Below, piece by piece: positions 7,197-15,192 of a stretch of DNA of 16,246 nt (the first letter of the stretch is position 1; each line of letters starts with the position of its first letter). The notes under the pieces were generated by a model. That model did no database searches. It was not told the DNA's origin and saw only the letters and a program-made list of their open reading frames with translations. The DNA is taken from positions 1 through 16,246 of the forward strand of contig QIJM01000509.1 in NCBI GenBank assembly GCA_003232445.1, in the 5' to 3' direction. Both the position numbers and the translations under genes were made by a program. The DNA is from Paraglaciecola arctica (GTDB lineage Bacteria > Pseudomonadota > Gammaproteobacteria > Enterobacterales > Alteromonadaceae).

Positions 7197-9020
7197 TTGA
7201 TTAGTTTCACTGAAAATACTGTAGAAAGTGCAGACTTAACTAAATTGCCCATTAGGATGCAAAATGGGGCACTAAGAACATTAAACAAACTTAAGGTAAA
7301 AGCAAACAGCGTATTAAGCGACGAAGAAAAAGTCATGTTGGCTTTAGAGGTAGCCATGTCTCTAAAGCTTGAGGATGTAGGCCCAATAGGTGGCAGACTC
7401 ATTTGTTGCGAAACATTTGAAGATTGGTTATCCACCTTTATCAAACACATCGAAATTCTCGGTTTCCAAAAAAAATTTATACAATTCAATCAGAACAAAT
7501 ACTCACTGGAGATTGACGTTAAAGAAGATATCAAATGTCAGACAGAAGCAATTTTCAATTTTGGACTATTTTTAAGACTACTTAAGTATAGTTTTGGCGA
7601 ACATTTACCACTAATTACTTTCCATATCCCAAGCTATTTTGACCAACGAGTTTTAACTGCTCTATCTGAGTTGAATGTCAGTTGTAAACATTATCAATCG
7701 ACAAATATCATGTTTCAAACAAACGAAAAAACACTCAGCATCCGCCTACCAGACGCAAATAAAAAAGCGGCCAGAGTGTTTGAAAAAGATATCCAACGCG
7801 CCATTTCAATTTCTACAAGCGAAGGATCATTAGTAGCAGAAGCAATTCATGTAATTAAGACATTCACACCACCAAGTGATGTAAATCAAACTAAGGTTGC
7901 ACGTCAGCTATGCGTAAGCGAGCGGACTCTAGTTAGGCGTCTGCAAAAAGAAGGTACTAATTTTAGAGCGATTTTTAACGAAGTCAGAAACGCCCAAGCA
8001 CTATCCCTCTTGTTTCAAGGCGAATCGATAGAATTTATTTCAGCTCATCAAGGGTTTTCTGAACGTGCTACCTTCGAACGAGCTTTCAAAAAATGGCAGG
8101 GAATGACGCCTGTAGCCATGCAATCTCGCTTCGCTAGATTAAATAATGAGATCGCTCTTAGCGATATTATTGATACAGACCAAATACCTAACTTACCCGG
8201 TGTCGCGTCACGGCTGTTGAGTATGATTAGAGAGGACAAAGTTCACATCAACGAATTGATTGCGCTTGTTGAGCAAGATCCTATCTTAGTTGCCAAAATT
8301 TTAAGTATTGCCAACAGTGGCGCGTTTGGTTATCTCAAGGCTGACAATATTAAAAACGCCATCTTAACCATTTTGGGCACCCAAAAACTCCAAGCTTTGG
8401 TTTTATCTTTAGTATCTGCAAGTGCATTCACTGTCGATGAAGAATGCTTTAACTACGGATTATTCTGGCATCGCTCTCTTTGTATCGCGAATTATGCAGT
8501 CACCATCAACAACACAATCAATCCACTGTTTTTGCAACAAAACGATACCGCATATCTTAGTGGGCTATTACATAACATTGGCCATTTAGTTATCGCCTCT
8601 TGTTTGCCTAAAGGACATAAACAAATCGCATTAGAGGGCAATAAAGAGTTATCCTTTGAACAATTGATTGGCATACAATCTTTACGCCTTGGTATCAATA
8701 CTCTTGAAGCCAGTGCCTTTTTGGCCAAATTATGGAGATTACCACTAGCAACCACAGATGTTTTAGTCACCATTTCAATGAATAAAAGTGCCACGTCTGA
8801 TACAACAGAAAAAATTGTTAATGTTTTAAAAAAAGCGTGTTTGTTATATAGTGCAATCGAGAGAAGTAACAACCAGCAACAACTCGATGGAGCTAACGTA
8901 AAATTTAGCGCAAACACAATAGGTTATATAGCAAATAAAATTAACCTTTCAACCGATTTGGTCGATAAATGTTGTTGTGAATTTCAAAAAATGAAGAATT
9001 ATGTGAAAAGCACTTTTTAG
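7197..9020 (+). CDS. AraC-family transcriptional regulator fused to a C-terminal HDOD domain
   Basis: The protein is 607 residues from TTG 7197, or 614 from GTG 7176. I prefer the TTG because AGAGGG (7185-7190) lies 6 nt upstream. Residues ~15-205 resemble the N-terminal sensing/dimerisation domain of the ArgR/OruR-type AraC group. Residues ~215-310 are a complete AraC DNA-binding domain: first helix-turn-helix VARQLCVSERTLVRRLQKEG, second helix-turn-helix FISAHQGFSERATFERAFKK, then the WQGMTP end. Residues ~320-520 are an HDOD domain: IPNLPGVASRLL, VEQDPILVAKILSIANSG, and LHNIGH at about 458-463. There Asn replaces the metal-binding Asp of true HD phosphohydrolases, so catalysis is unlikely. 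HDOD proteins often sit in c-di-GMP and stress signalling circuits. The gene lies between pmbA and the secreted protein gene. Its ligand and targets are unknown. Confidence 0.86.
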   Translation: MISFTENTVESADLTKLPIRMQNGALRTLNKLKVKANSVLSDEEKVMLALEVAMSLKLEDVGPIGGRLICCETFEDWLSTFIKHIEILGFQKKFIQFNQNKYSLEIDVKEDIKCQTEAIFNFGLFLRLLKYSFGEHLPLITFHIPSYFDQRVLTALSELNVSCKHYQSTNIMFQTNEKTLSIRLPDANKKAARVFEKDIQRAISISTSEGSLVAEAIHVIKTFTPPSDVNQTKVARQLCVSERTLVRRLQKEGTNFRAIFNEVRNAQALSLLFQGESIEFISAHQGFSERATFERAFKKWQGMTPVAMQSRFARLNNEIALSDIIDTDQIPNLPGVASRLLSMIREDKVHINELIALVEQDPILVAKILSIANSGAFGYLKADNIKNAILTILGTQKLQALVLSLVSASAFTVDEECFNYGLFWHRSLCIANYAVTINNTINPLFLQQNDTAYLSGLLHNIGHLVIASCLPKGHKQIALEGNKELSFEQLIGIQSLRLGINTLEASAFLAKLWRLPLATTDVLVTISMNKSATSDTTEKIVNVLKKACLLYSAIERSNNQQQLDGANVKFSANTIGYIANKINLSTDLVDKCCCEFQKMKNYVKSTF

Positions 9021-9130
9021 ATCGTTCACATACATAGTGGTGTTTTTTTAATCATTGGCGTAAATTGCCATATTTTTACAATTACAGTGCTTTAAGATAT
9101 TGGGGTAACTTCCAGATTAGGTATTATTTT
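9021..9130 (+). other. Intergenic leader before the secreted PEP-CTERM-like gene
   Basis: These 110 nt are AT-rich. A T7 run at about 9043-9050 follows only a 3-4 bp hairpin, so no solid terminator is seen for the regulator gene. TTTACA (9075-9080) is a possible -35 without a good -10. No small ORF or RNA gene is recognised. Confidence 0.3.
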
Positions 9131-9859
9131 ATGAACAAACTATTGATTATGCTATTAATGACATTGGCATCAACTTGGTCACACGCTGCTTTTATTAACG
9201 GTGTTAATTATTCATCTGATGATAATGATGCTTTTTGGACCAACAACGATTTATCACTAGATATACTTCGTCTAAATTGGGCAGATACTCTTGGTGGCGT
9301 AAGCTCTGAACAAAAATCAATTGTCGATTATAACGCTTACGTTGACGATAATGGCGATGGTTGGAGATGGGCAACTGTTGCTGAGTTTGATTCACTTGTT
9401 AACTGGTTCGATAGCGATCCAATTAATTCAGGTTGGTCTGTTGATCAAAATATAGGTACCAATTTATTTTTTGAATTGAATGGTTATGGACCTTTATATT
9501 ATGGTACTGGCACAGGTGGTCAGGTCTACCAAAATGGTTATGATCATGAAGGCTATACCTATTGGCAATTTGGTACTCTTTTCGAAGACCAATTTGAATA
9601 TAATTGGTTTGCTGATTTTGGTGATCAACTAGCAAGTGTTGATTGCCCTATTTGGTCAGTTTTGTGTAATTCTGGTTTCTTAGATGCTGATAGCAACTTA
9701 GGTTTTACCAATTTTTTTGCTGTTGAACTGGCATCACTTAATATCGCTCCTTTGCTGGTTAGACAACAGGCTGTTCAGGTTGCAGTTGTGTCAGCGCCCG
9801 CTGGTATAATGTTAGCATTGTTAGGTCTTGTTGGGATGGCAAGGATAAAACGTAGCTGA
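9131..9859 (+). CDS. Small secreted protein with PEP-CTERM-like C-terminal sorting tail
   Basis: I take the ATG at 9131 as start. It gives 242 residues beginning with a clean Sec signal peptide (MNKLL..., cleavage after about Ala19), whereas the longer frame from 9065 places 22 unlikely residues before it. The mature part is Asp/Asn/Trp/Tyr-rich and contains NGDGWRWATVAEF (residues 74-86), a block seen in many PEP-CTERM proteins. The C terminus, residues 220-242, has a VSAPA motif, a hydrophobic helix (225-237) and a basic end (RIKRS). This is the tripartite layout of an exosortase target, with SAPA in place of Pro-Glu-Pro. It is probably surface-bound or released into an exopolysaccharide matrix. 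No exosortase gene is in the window. Function is unknown. The gene ends before a strong terminator and lies just upstream of the exopolysaccharide operon. Confidence 0.75.
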   Translation: MNKLLIMLLMTLASTWSHAAFINGVNYSSDDNDAFWTNNDLSLDILRLNWADTLGGVSSEQKSIVDYNAYVDDNGDGWRWATVAEFDSLVNWFDSDPINSGWSVDQNIGTNLFFELNGYGPLYYGTGTGGQVYQNGYDHEGYTYWQFGTLFEDQFEYNWFADFGDQLASVDCPIWSVLCNSGFLDADSNLGFTNFFAVELASLNIAPLLVRQQAVQVAVVSAPAGIMLALLGLVGMARIKRS

Positions 9860-9889
9860 CAAGTCGTCACTATCAAACTGGTTTGCTTT

Positions 9890-9912
9890 AGGTGCTTGGA
9901 TAGCACCTTTTT
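9890..9912 (+). terminator. Intrinsic terminator after the PEP-CTERM-like gene
   Basis: Perfect 7-bp stem AGGTGCT (9890-9896) / AGCACCT (9902-9908), 5-nt loop TGGAT, followed by four more T's (9909-9912; a five-T run counting the last stem base). It lies 31 nt after the stop codon and 37 nt before the nfrB start, so it should separate the two transcription units. Confidence 0.8.
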
Positions 9913-9948
9913 GCCATAACAAATAAGTACTATGCCGTTGAAAAACAA

Positions 9949-12159
9949 ATGAGTTGGGTCGATATTTTTGCGAATTATCTGTTCGCTCTTCGTTCTATAG
10001 CCGTCACTTTGATGGTGCTAATGCTGATTTTTGCCGTCGATGATGTATTCGTTGATTTATATTATTGGTCTCGCAGGGCATGGCGAGCTATCTTTGTATA
10101 CCGAAAACGTGCCGTATTTGATGAAAAAAACCTCTTAAAAATAAAAGAAAAGCCCTTAGCTATTATGGTGCCCGCTTGGCAAGAAGTCGGCGTCGTAGCG
10201 AAAATGGCTGAATTCACAGCAGCTGAATTAGACTACGAAAATTACCAAATTTTTGTCGGAACCTACCCAAACGACCAAGCTACACAGGATGATGTTGATG
10301 CCGTTTGTGAACGTTTTCCGAATATTCACAAAGTAGTATGCGCGCGCCCCGGCCCCACTAGTAAAGCTGATTGCCTGAATAATGTCATTGCGTCTATTCT
10401 TAGGTTTGAAGAAAAAACTAAAGTTAAGTTTGCTGGTTTCATCATGCATGATGCAGAGGATGTTGTCTCGGCGATGGAGCTTAGGCTTTTTAACCACCTA
10501 CTAGAAAACAAAGATCTCATCCAGTTACCTGTTTACCCATTTTCAAGAGGCCCGTTTCACTTCACTGCAGGACATTACTTAGACGAATTCTCTGAGATGC
10601 ATGGTAAAGACATGATTGTTCGCGAGTCCTTCGTTGGCCAAGTACCTAGTGCTGGAGTAGGCACATGTTTTAGCCGTCGCGCTATCATTAAATTATCCGA
10701 AGAGGGTGACGGTTTACCCTTCGATATCCAGTCTCTAACAGAGGATTACGATATTGGCTTTAGAATGAAAACTTGGGGCATGGAAGAGATATTTGTACAA
10801 TTTTCTGTTACCGATAAAAAATATGCCCGTTATGCAGAAAAATCTAAGAGCCGAAGTGATCGTGCGGGCAATGTGGTATGTGTCAGAGAGTATTTCCCAG
10901 AAACACTCAGCACTTCTGTCAGGCAAAAAAGTCGCTGGATTGTGGGCATAGTATTTCAAGGCATACAGGTACATAAATGGTCTAGTGACTGGAAACTCAA
11001 CTACTTTTTGTGGCGAGACAGAAAAGGTGTGATTGCTCATTTTCTCAGCTTTCTTGCCACATTAATCGTCATACAAGTAGCCATCATATGGGTCATCGAA
11101 CAATTATCCCCTGATGGTTATCGGTTTATGTCTATTTTTATGGAAGGCAAATGGACAACTCTACTAATACAAATCAATTTTTACTTTTTTGTCAATCGTG
11201 TCATACAAAGGATGATCTTTGTCAGAAGGTATTACGGCATTATACAAGCTTTGGTCAGCCCACTTAGATTAGCCTGGGGCAATTTGATAAATTTTCTGGC
11301 AAATTGGCGAGCCATCAAGCAAGTCTTAGCGCAGGGTGGAAACCCCAGAAGAGTGGCATGGGATAAAACTGAACACGAATATCCAACAGTAAGTGAGCGA
11401 ACCCGTGGCCATTCGTTAGGCAGTATTCTCATAGCAAAATACAAGGTAACTGAACAACAAATTACCTTGGCATTAGAGAAACGCTTAGCCGATGAAAAAC
11501 TTGGCCAGTCTCTATTACGATTGAAAATACTTGATATGGATACTTTAGGCGAAGCATTAGCCGAGCAAGCTAATAGCAAATATGAGCGGATTGAACCTTT
11601 TAGCATTTCCGATGAAATAATAAATTTAGTGTCTAAAAAAATTGCCCTAAAATATCGTCTTTTGCCATTAAGAGAAGAGAATGGACAGCTTATTTTAACT
11701 GGCGAAAATAGACTATCTCCGGTTGCTCTTGCCTCAATTGCAAGACAGTTAGACCGAAAAATAGAATATCAGTTATGCCAACTAGGCGCATGCACAGTAG
11801 GGATCCGGTTTCATTATTTGGGCGATGTAGAAAGTAACCCGACTGATAAAATCAAACGAAAAGTAGCCTCTGGTAGTATTCCCGATAATATCCAACAAAC
11901 TTTATTAGATGAGTACTACAACTCTCAAATATTGTTTGGTGACGCGTTACAACAGGCCGGTTTTATAGAGCCTGCTGTATTTAACCAGATTATTATGGAA
12001 TTTGATTATTCAAGTAACCAGCGCTTAGGTGACTACTTAGTAGAACACGGGTTAGTCAGCGAGCAGGTTTTACAAGAGGTCATTGAGTTACAAAAATCAC
12101 GACAACAAAGTATAGATTCCCTTATATCGCACTATGCAACAACGCAGGGAGAAAAATAA
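9949..12159 (+). CDS. nfrB: NfrB-like inner-membrane glycosyltransferase with MshEN (GspE N-terminal) c-di-GMP-binding modules
   Basis: This 736-residue protein (E. coli NfrB about 745) has an N-terminal membrane helix (residues ~12-30) and a cytosolic processive GT-2 domain with substrate and metal residues in KADCLN (Asp141) and DAED (168-171), catalytic TED (Asp266) and the QKSRW (326-330) signature. Further membrane helices lie at about 360-383, 400-420 and 430-455. The C-terminal third is regulatory. It has a first MshEN-type pair (489-512 and 517-540), a GspE_N-like linker domain (545-625) and a second pair (660-685 and 692-715). Motif RLGDYLVEHGLVSEQVL at 692-708 is a near-perfect c-di-GMP-binding consensus. 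In E. coli, NfrB makes a ManNAc-containing glycan under c-di-GMP control. The sugar used here is not known. No strong ribosome binding site precedes the ATG. The stop overlaps the nfrA ATG (TAATG). Confidence 0.93.
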   Translation: MSWVDIFANYLFALRSIAVTLMVLMLIFAVDDVFVDLYYWSRRAWRAIFVYRKRAVFDEKNLLKIKEKPLAIMVPAWQEVGVVAKMAEFTAAELDYENYQIFVGTYPNDQATQDDVDAVCERFPNIHKVVCARPGPTSKADCLNNVIASILRFEEKTKVKFAGFIMHDAEDVVSAMELRLFNHLLENKDLIQLPVYPFSRGPFHFTAGHYLDEFSEMHGKDMIVRESFVGQVPSAGVGTCFSRRAIIKLSEEGDGLPFDIQSLTEDYDIGFRMKTWGMEEIFVQFSVTDKKYARYAEKSKSRSDRAGNVVCVREYFPETLSTSVRQKSRWIVGIVFQGIQVHKWSSDWKLNYFLWRDRKGVIAHFLSFLATLIVIQVAIIWVIEQLSPDGYRFMSIFMEGKWTTLLIQINFYFFVNRVIQRMIFVRRYYGIIQALVSPLRLAWGNLINFLANWRAIKQVLAQGGNPRRVAWDKTEHEYPTVSERTRGHSLGSILIAKYKVTEQQITLALEKRLADEKLGQSLLRLKILDMDTLGEALAEQANSKYERIEPFSISDEIINLVSKKIALKYRLLPLREENGQLILTGENRLSPVALASIARQLDRKIEYQLCQLGACTVGIRFHYLGDVESNPTDKIKRKVASGSIPDNIQQTLLDEYYNSQILFGDALQQAGFIEPAVFNQIIMEFDYSSNQRLGDYLVEHGLVSEQVLQEVIELQKSRQQSIDSLISHYATTQGEK

Positions 12160-15100
12160 TGAGTCGCAAAAAGATTCAATGGCTCAGTTTTATTGTACTG
12201 TGCATTTTTTCTCCATCTATTTTTGCGAAACTAAGCGATTATCAAAAATTTGTTTCATACCCTTACCTAGAAAAAGCTTATAGCCTGCAAGCTGAAGGAC
12301 GTTATTCAGATGCGATTGAAGAACTCAAATCTGCTATTGGCTTTGCACCAGATCACCAACCTTTTCAGGTTTTACTGTTTGAGTTATTGATTGCTAACAA
12401 ACAAACAGATCAGGCATTAGATTTATATTCATCTATCGCAAACGAGGCAAAAGGCTCTTTATTAGGCAGCTTAATCGAAATCCAAATTGAGGAAAATAAC
12501 TTAAGATTAACCGATGAGCTCAAGCAATTAATTGAGGATACGCCTATAGAACAACGTCAAGATCTATATCAAGCCGTTGCCGGAAGGCTGATAGCAAAAG
12601 GGCAAGAAGCTTTAACTTATGAGTGGTTGAGTGAGGTTAAAAATCTATCTCCAGAGCTACAAGAAATGCAGATGAGATTGTCTGACAAACTTGAAAAATT
12701 CGAAGATGTTGAAAAATACTATTTAACTATACCAGCAGAAAATCGATCAGCGGATGCTCATCGTTTATATGCTTTTTCATTACTTAAAATAGATAAAACG
12801 CAAGAAGCACTTCGTTTCGCCAGACAAAGCCCAAAGTCTCAGCTAAGTTTTGATATTTATTATCAGTATTTACAAGAAGGTATCGCCAAAGATAATGTTG
12901 TCGCTACTAATGCAGCGTTTGAGTGGATAGAGAAGCATCATCAGCTTACGCCTACGCTACTAGAGCAGAGATTCGAACAAGCCGTTAAATTTAAGGACAG
13001 AAACGTGGCTTTTGCAATGATGTCACAACGTAACGATAACTGCCAAAAGCGTATTGAAGTGGCTCTATCCTTTGATTGGCAAAGTAAGGCACAACAAGAG
13101 CTGATAATCTGTCAAAACACTATGCAAGAATCATTGTGGTTGACCTATGCAGACACCTTACTAAGCGAACAACAGCTCAATGAATTAATTGCTAACAAAG
13201 CCAGATATTCAACATCAATATCCAAACTTTTAATCGATAGACATATAGCACAGGAACAATATCAACAAGCGGTAGATGAGATAAAACGGGCCAAATTGAC
13301 AACCAGCTATAACGAAACACTTGCGTTAAGCCATGAAAAACTAGGGCAACTAGAATTGGCAACAGAACAATTTATTGCTTTGTATAAATCAACAAACAGT
13401 GATAAATATTTAGATAAAAGTAGCTTTTTATTAGTTGAACAGAATAAAAGCCTAGATGCACTAGTATTACTTGAAAAACGTCTTATCGCCGATCCTAAAG
13501 GTATGCCAAAGGACTTGGTTGAGCGTATTGTACAGATATATCAACAACAGCCTAACAAGCTAACTTCTCCGGTCATAAATGTCTTAGTCAGAATAAGTCA
13601 TGCTCAAGACACGACAGCAGAAGTATTAAGACTCAATGGGCACTGTGAAAAAGCCATCAGTTTACTGAATAAGAGTGATGCTGCTACTGCACTAAGTTGG
13701 ACAACTCGGGCACTATGCACGGCTGAAAACAATCCGGAATTGGCGCTGCAATATTGGCAGGAAGCCTATGAACGGTCGAAAAGTCAAGATACCTTGCGCG
13801 CTATGGCCTATGCTCAGGGCAATTTAGGCAATAGTGCAGCTGCATTAAAAAGCTTAGACGGGCTGGGCGAACAAAGTTGGACAAAGGCCGATGCTCTGTA
13901 TGCCGCGCAATTGCACTATCAACAACAAAGCTATCAAAAAGCAGAAAATTATTGGCTATTCGCAAAAAGTGCGACAGATACCTGGCTTGATTTTGGTGTT
14001 GATCTAGCAATACAGCAACAAAATTTTTCTCAGGCACAATCCCTATCAGCACAGTTGCTTGAATTGAATGGTCAATTTAATGCACAACAATGGGCGCGCC
14101 AAGCTCTGATTTATCAACAAACAGAGCAAAATGACAAAGCGGTAAGAGCTTGGCAAATTGCCACAGAGGTTGCACCAGAAGAAGATGTCTACAGGTTGTC
14201 ATGGGCCTACAGCTTAATCGGATCTCAACCAGAAAAAGCCTATCAAATACTCCGTGAGTTAACTGATAATGCGGCAGAGTTAGATAGCAGTGTCTGGGAG
14301 CAACTAGGTTATCTCGCTGCCGAAAATAACCAACAAGATGCCGCAGTTAGCTATATCAAGAAAAGTATAGAGACAGAAGATCAAAGTATCTTGGCTAGAG
14401 GACAGCAACTGAGCTGGGACTTGCATCAATATTATCGAGATTTATCACAAAACTGGCATTTCACTGCCAGCTTTTCTCAAGGCAGTGGCGCTATCTTAGG
14501 TGAAGTGTTTTTTGAAAATATCGACAATGAAGTCTTTTCACCTCCAACCAATAACCTCAGTAGTAGAGCCGAATATTTTTTTAACACAACAAACAAAAGT
14601 TGGTCGGCCTACGCCCAGTTATCTGGTAACGGTACAGACAACAACCCTTTAAGCGACTGGAGTCAAGAACTAGGAGTCAGCTACAGAATATTTGATCGAT
14701 ACAATATTAAAGCGAGTTTAGGTGCACAGCGCTTCTTCTCAGGTGAATGGGAAACGATAACTCGCTTGAACGGCGATTTATTCAATCAAGGGAAATGGCG
14801 ACAAGGATGGCGTTTTGCCGATTCCTGGTGGCAGCGTCAGTTTTATTTTGATTTATTGTTATTACCTGAATCAGACCAACTTCTAGGTTTAGGCAGATTT
14901 GATATCGGTTATGTAGATGCTCTGAGTACCTCAAGTAAACAAACCATCATGTACTACGGGTTAGCTCAGTATGATATTCGTAAGCTTCAGCAAGACACTC
15001 CTGACGGGCAAACGACCTATACGCAAAGCTCGTTAGGGTTGGGTGCAAAATGGAGTTTATTCACCACACCTGAATTAGTTTATGATCGAGTGCACTCATA

Positions 15101-15191
15101 TAACTTGGCACTTGAATGGCGATTAACGGTTTCCGGCGACCTCACTAACGATAACAGCAGTGTCTTTTTAATCGGTACTTACCAGTATTAA
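12159..15191 (+). CDS. nfrA: NfrA-like periplasmic TPR and outer-membrane beta-barrel export protein
   Basis: This 1,010-residue protein (E. coli NfrA is about 990) has a Sec signal peptide, with cleavage after about Ala23 (SIFA/KLSDYQ). The mature start LSDYQKFVSYPYLEKA is typical of NfrA. TPR-like helical repeats fill residues ~35 to ~740, for example 36-105 and 711-738. The last ~260 residues (about 748-1010) are rich in alternating aromatic and hydrophobic strands and end in a C-terminal Tyr (GTYQY), as in outer-membrane barrels. This matches the NfrA C-terminal domain, and the layout resembles the polysaccharide exporter PgaA. In E. coli, NfrA is the outer-membrane receptor of phage N4 and exports the glycan made by NfrB. 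The start ATG overlaps the nfrB stop by 1 nt. AGGGAG (12146-12151) is a good ribosome binding site. Confidence 0.92.
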   Translation: MSRKKIQWLSFIVLCIFSPSIFAKLSDYQKFVSYPYLEKAYSLQAEGRYSDAIEELKSAIGFAPDHQPFQVLLFELLIANKQTDQALDLYSSIANEAKGSLLGSLIEIQIEENNLRLTDELKQLIEDTPIEQRQDLYQAVAGRLIAKGQEALTYEWLSEVKNLSPELQEMQMRLSDKLEKFEDVEKYYLTIPAENRSADAHRLYAFSLLKIDKTQEALRFARQSPKSQLSFDIYYQYLQEGIAKDNVVATNAAFEWIEKHHQLTPTLLEQRFEQAVKFKDRNVAFAMMSQRNDNCQKRIEVALSFDWQSKAQQELIICQNTMQESLWLTYADTLLSEQQLNELIANKARYSTSISKLLIDRHIAQEQYQQAVDEIKRAKLTTSYNETLALSHEKLGQLELATEQFIALYKSTNSDKYLDKSSFLLVEQNKSLDALVLLEKRLIADPKGMPKDLVERIVQIYQQQPNKLTSPVINVLVRISHAQDTTAEVLRLNGHCEKAISLLNKSDAATALSWTTRALCTAENNPELALQYWQEAYERSKSQDTLRAMAYAQGNLGNSAAALKSLDGLGEQSWTKADALYAAQLHYQQQSYQKAENYWLFAKSATDTWLDFGVDLAIQQQNFSQAQSLSAQLLELNGQFNAQQWARQALIYQQTEQNDKAVRAWQIATEVAPEEDVYRLSWAYSLIGSQPEKAYQILRELTDNAAELDSSVWEQLGYLAAENNQQDAAVSYIKKSIETEDQSILARGQQLSWDLHQYYRDLSQNWHFTASFSQGSGAILGEVFFENIDNEVFSPPTNNLSSRAEYFFNTTNKSWSAYAQLSGNGTDNNPLSDWSQELGVSYRIFDRYNIKASLGAQRFFSGEWETITRLNGDLFNQGKWRQGWRFADSWWQRQFYFDLLLLPESDQLLGLGRFDIGYVDALSTSSKQTIMYYGLAQYDIRKLQQDTPDGQTTYTQSSLGLGAKWSLFTTPELVYDRVHSYNLALEWRLTVSGDLTNDNSSVFLIGTYQY

Positions 15192-15192
15192 G

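Noticed and set aside
8492..8917. Minus-strand open frame of 141 residues
   Set aside because: It is antisense to the HDOD domain, Cys/Leu-rich without recognisable features, and best explained as a shadow of the real gene.
9028..9050. Possible terminator of the AraC-HDOD gene before a T7 run
   Set aside because: The only hairpin is three to four pairs (CAC/GTG), too weak to call.
9065..9130. Longer N terminus for the PEP-CTERM-like protein
   Set aside because: The extra 22 residues precede a complete signal peptide that starts with MNKLL, and would disrupt secretion.
11232..11606. Minus-strand open frame of 124 residues inside nfrB
   Set aside because: It is antisense to conserved NfrB membrane and MshEN segments and has no sign of its own coding constraint.
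12159..14400. Internal repeat array in nfrA DNA
   Set aside because: The repetition is at protein level (TPR helices); no nucleotide-level tandem repeat was seen.
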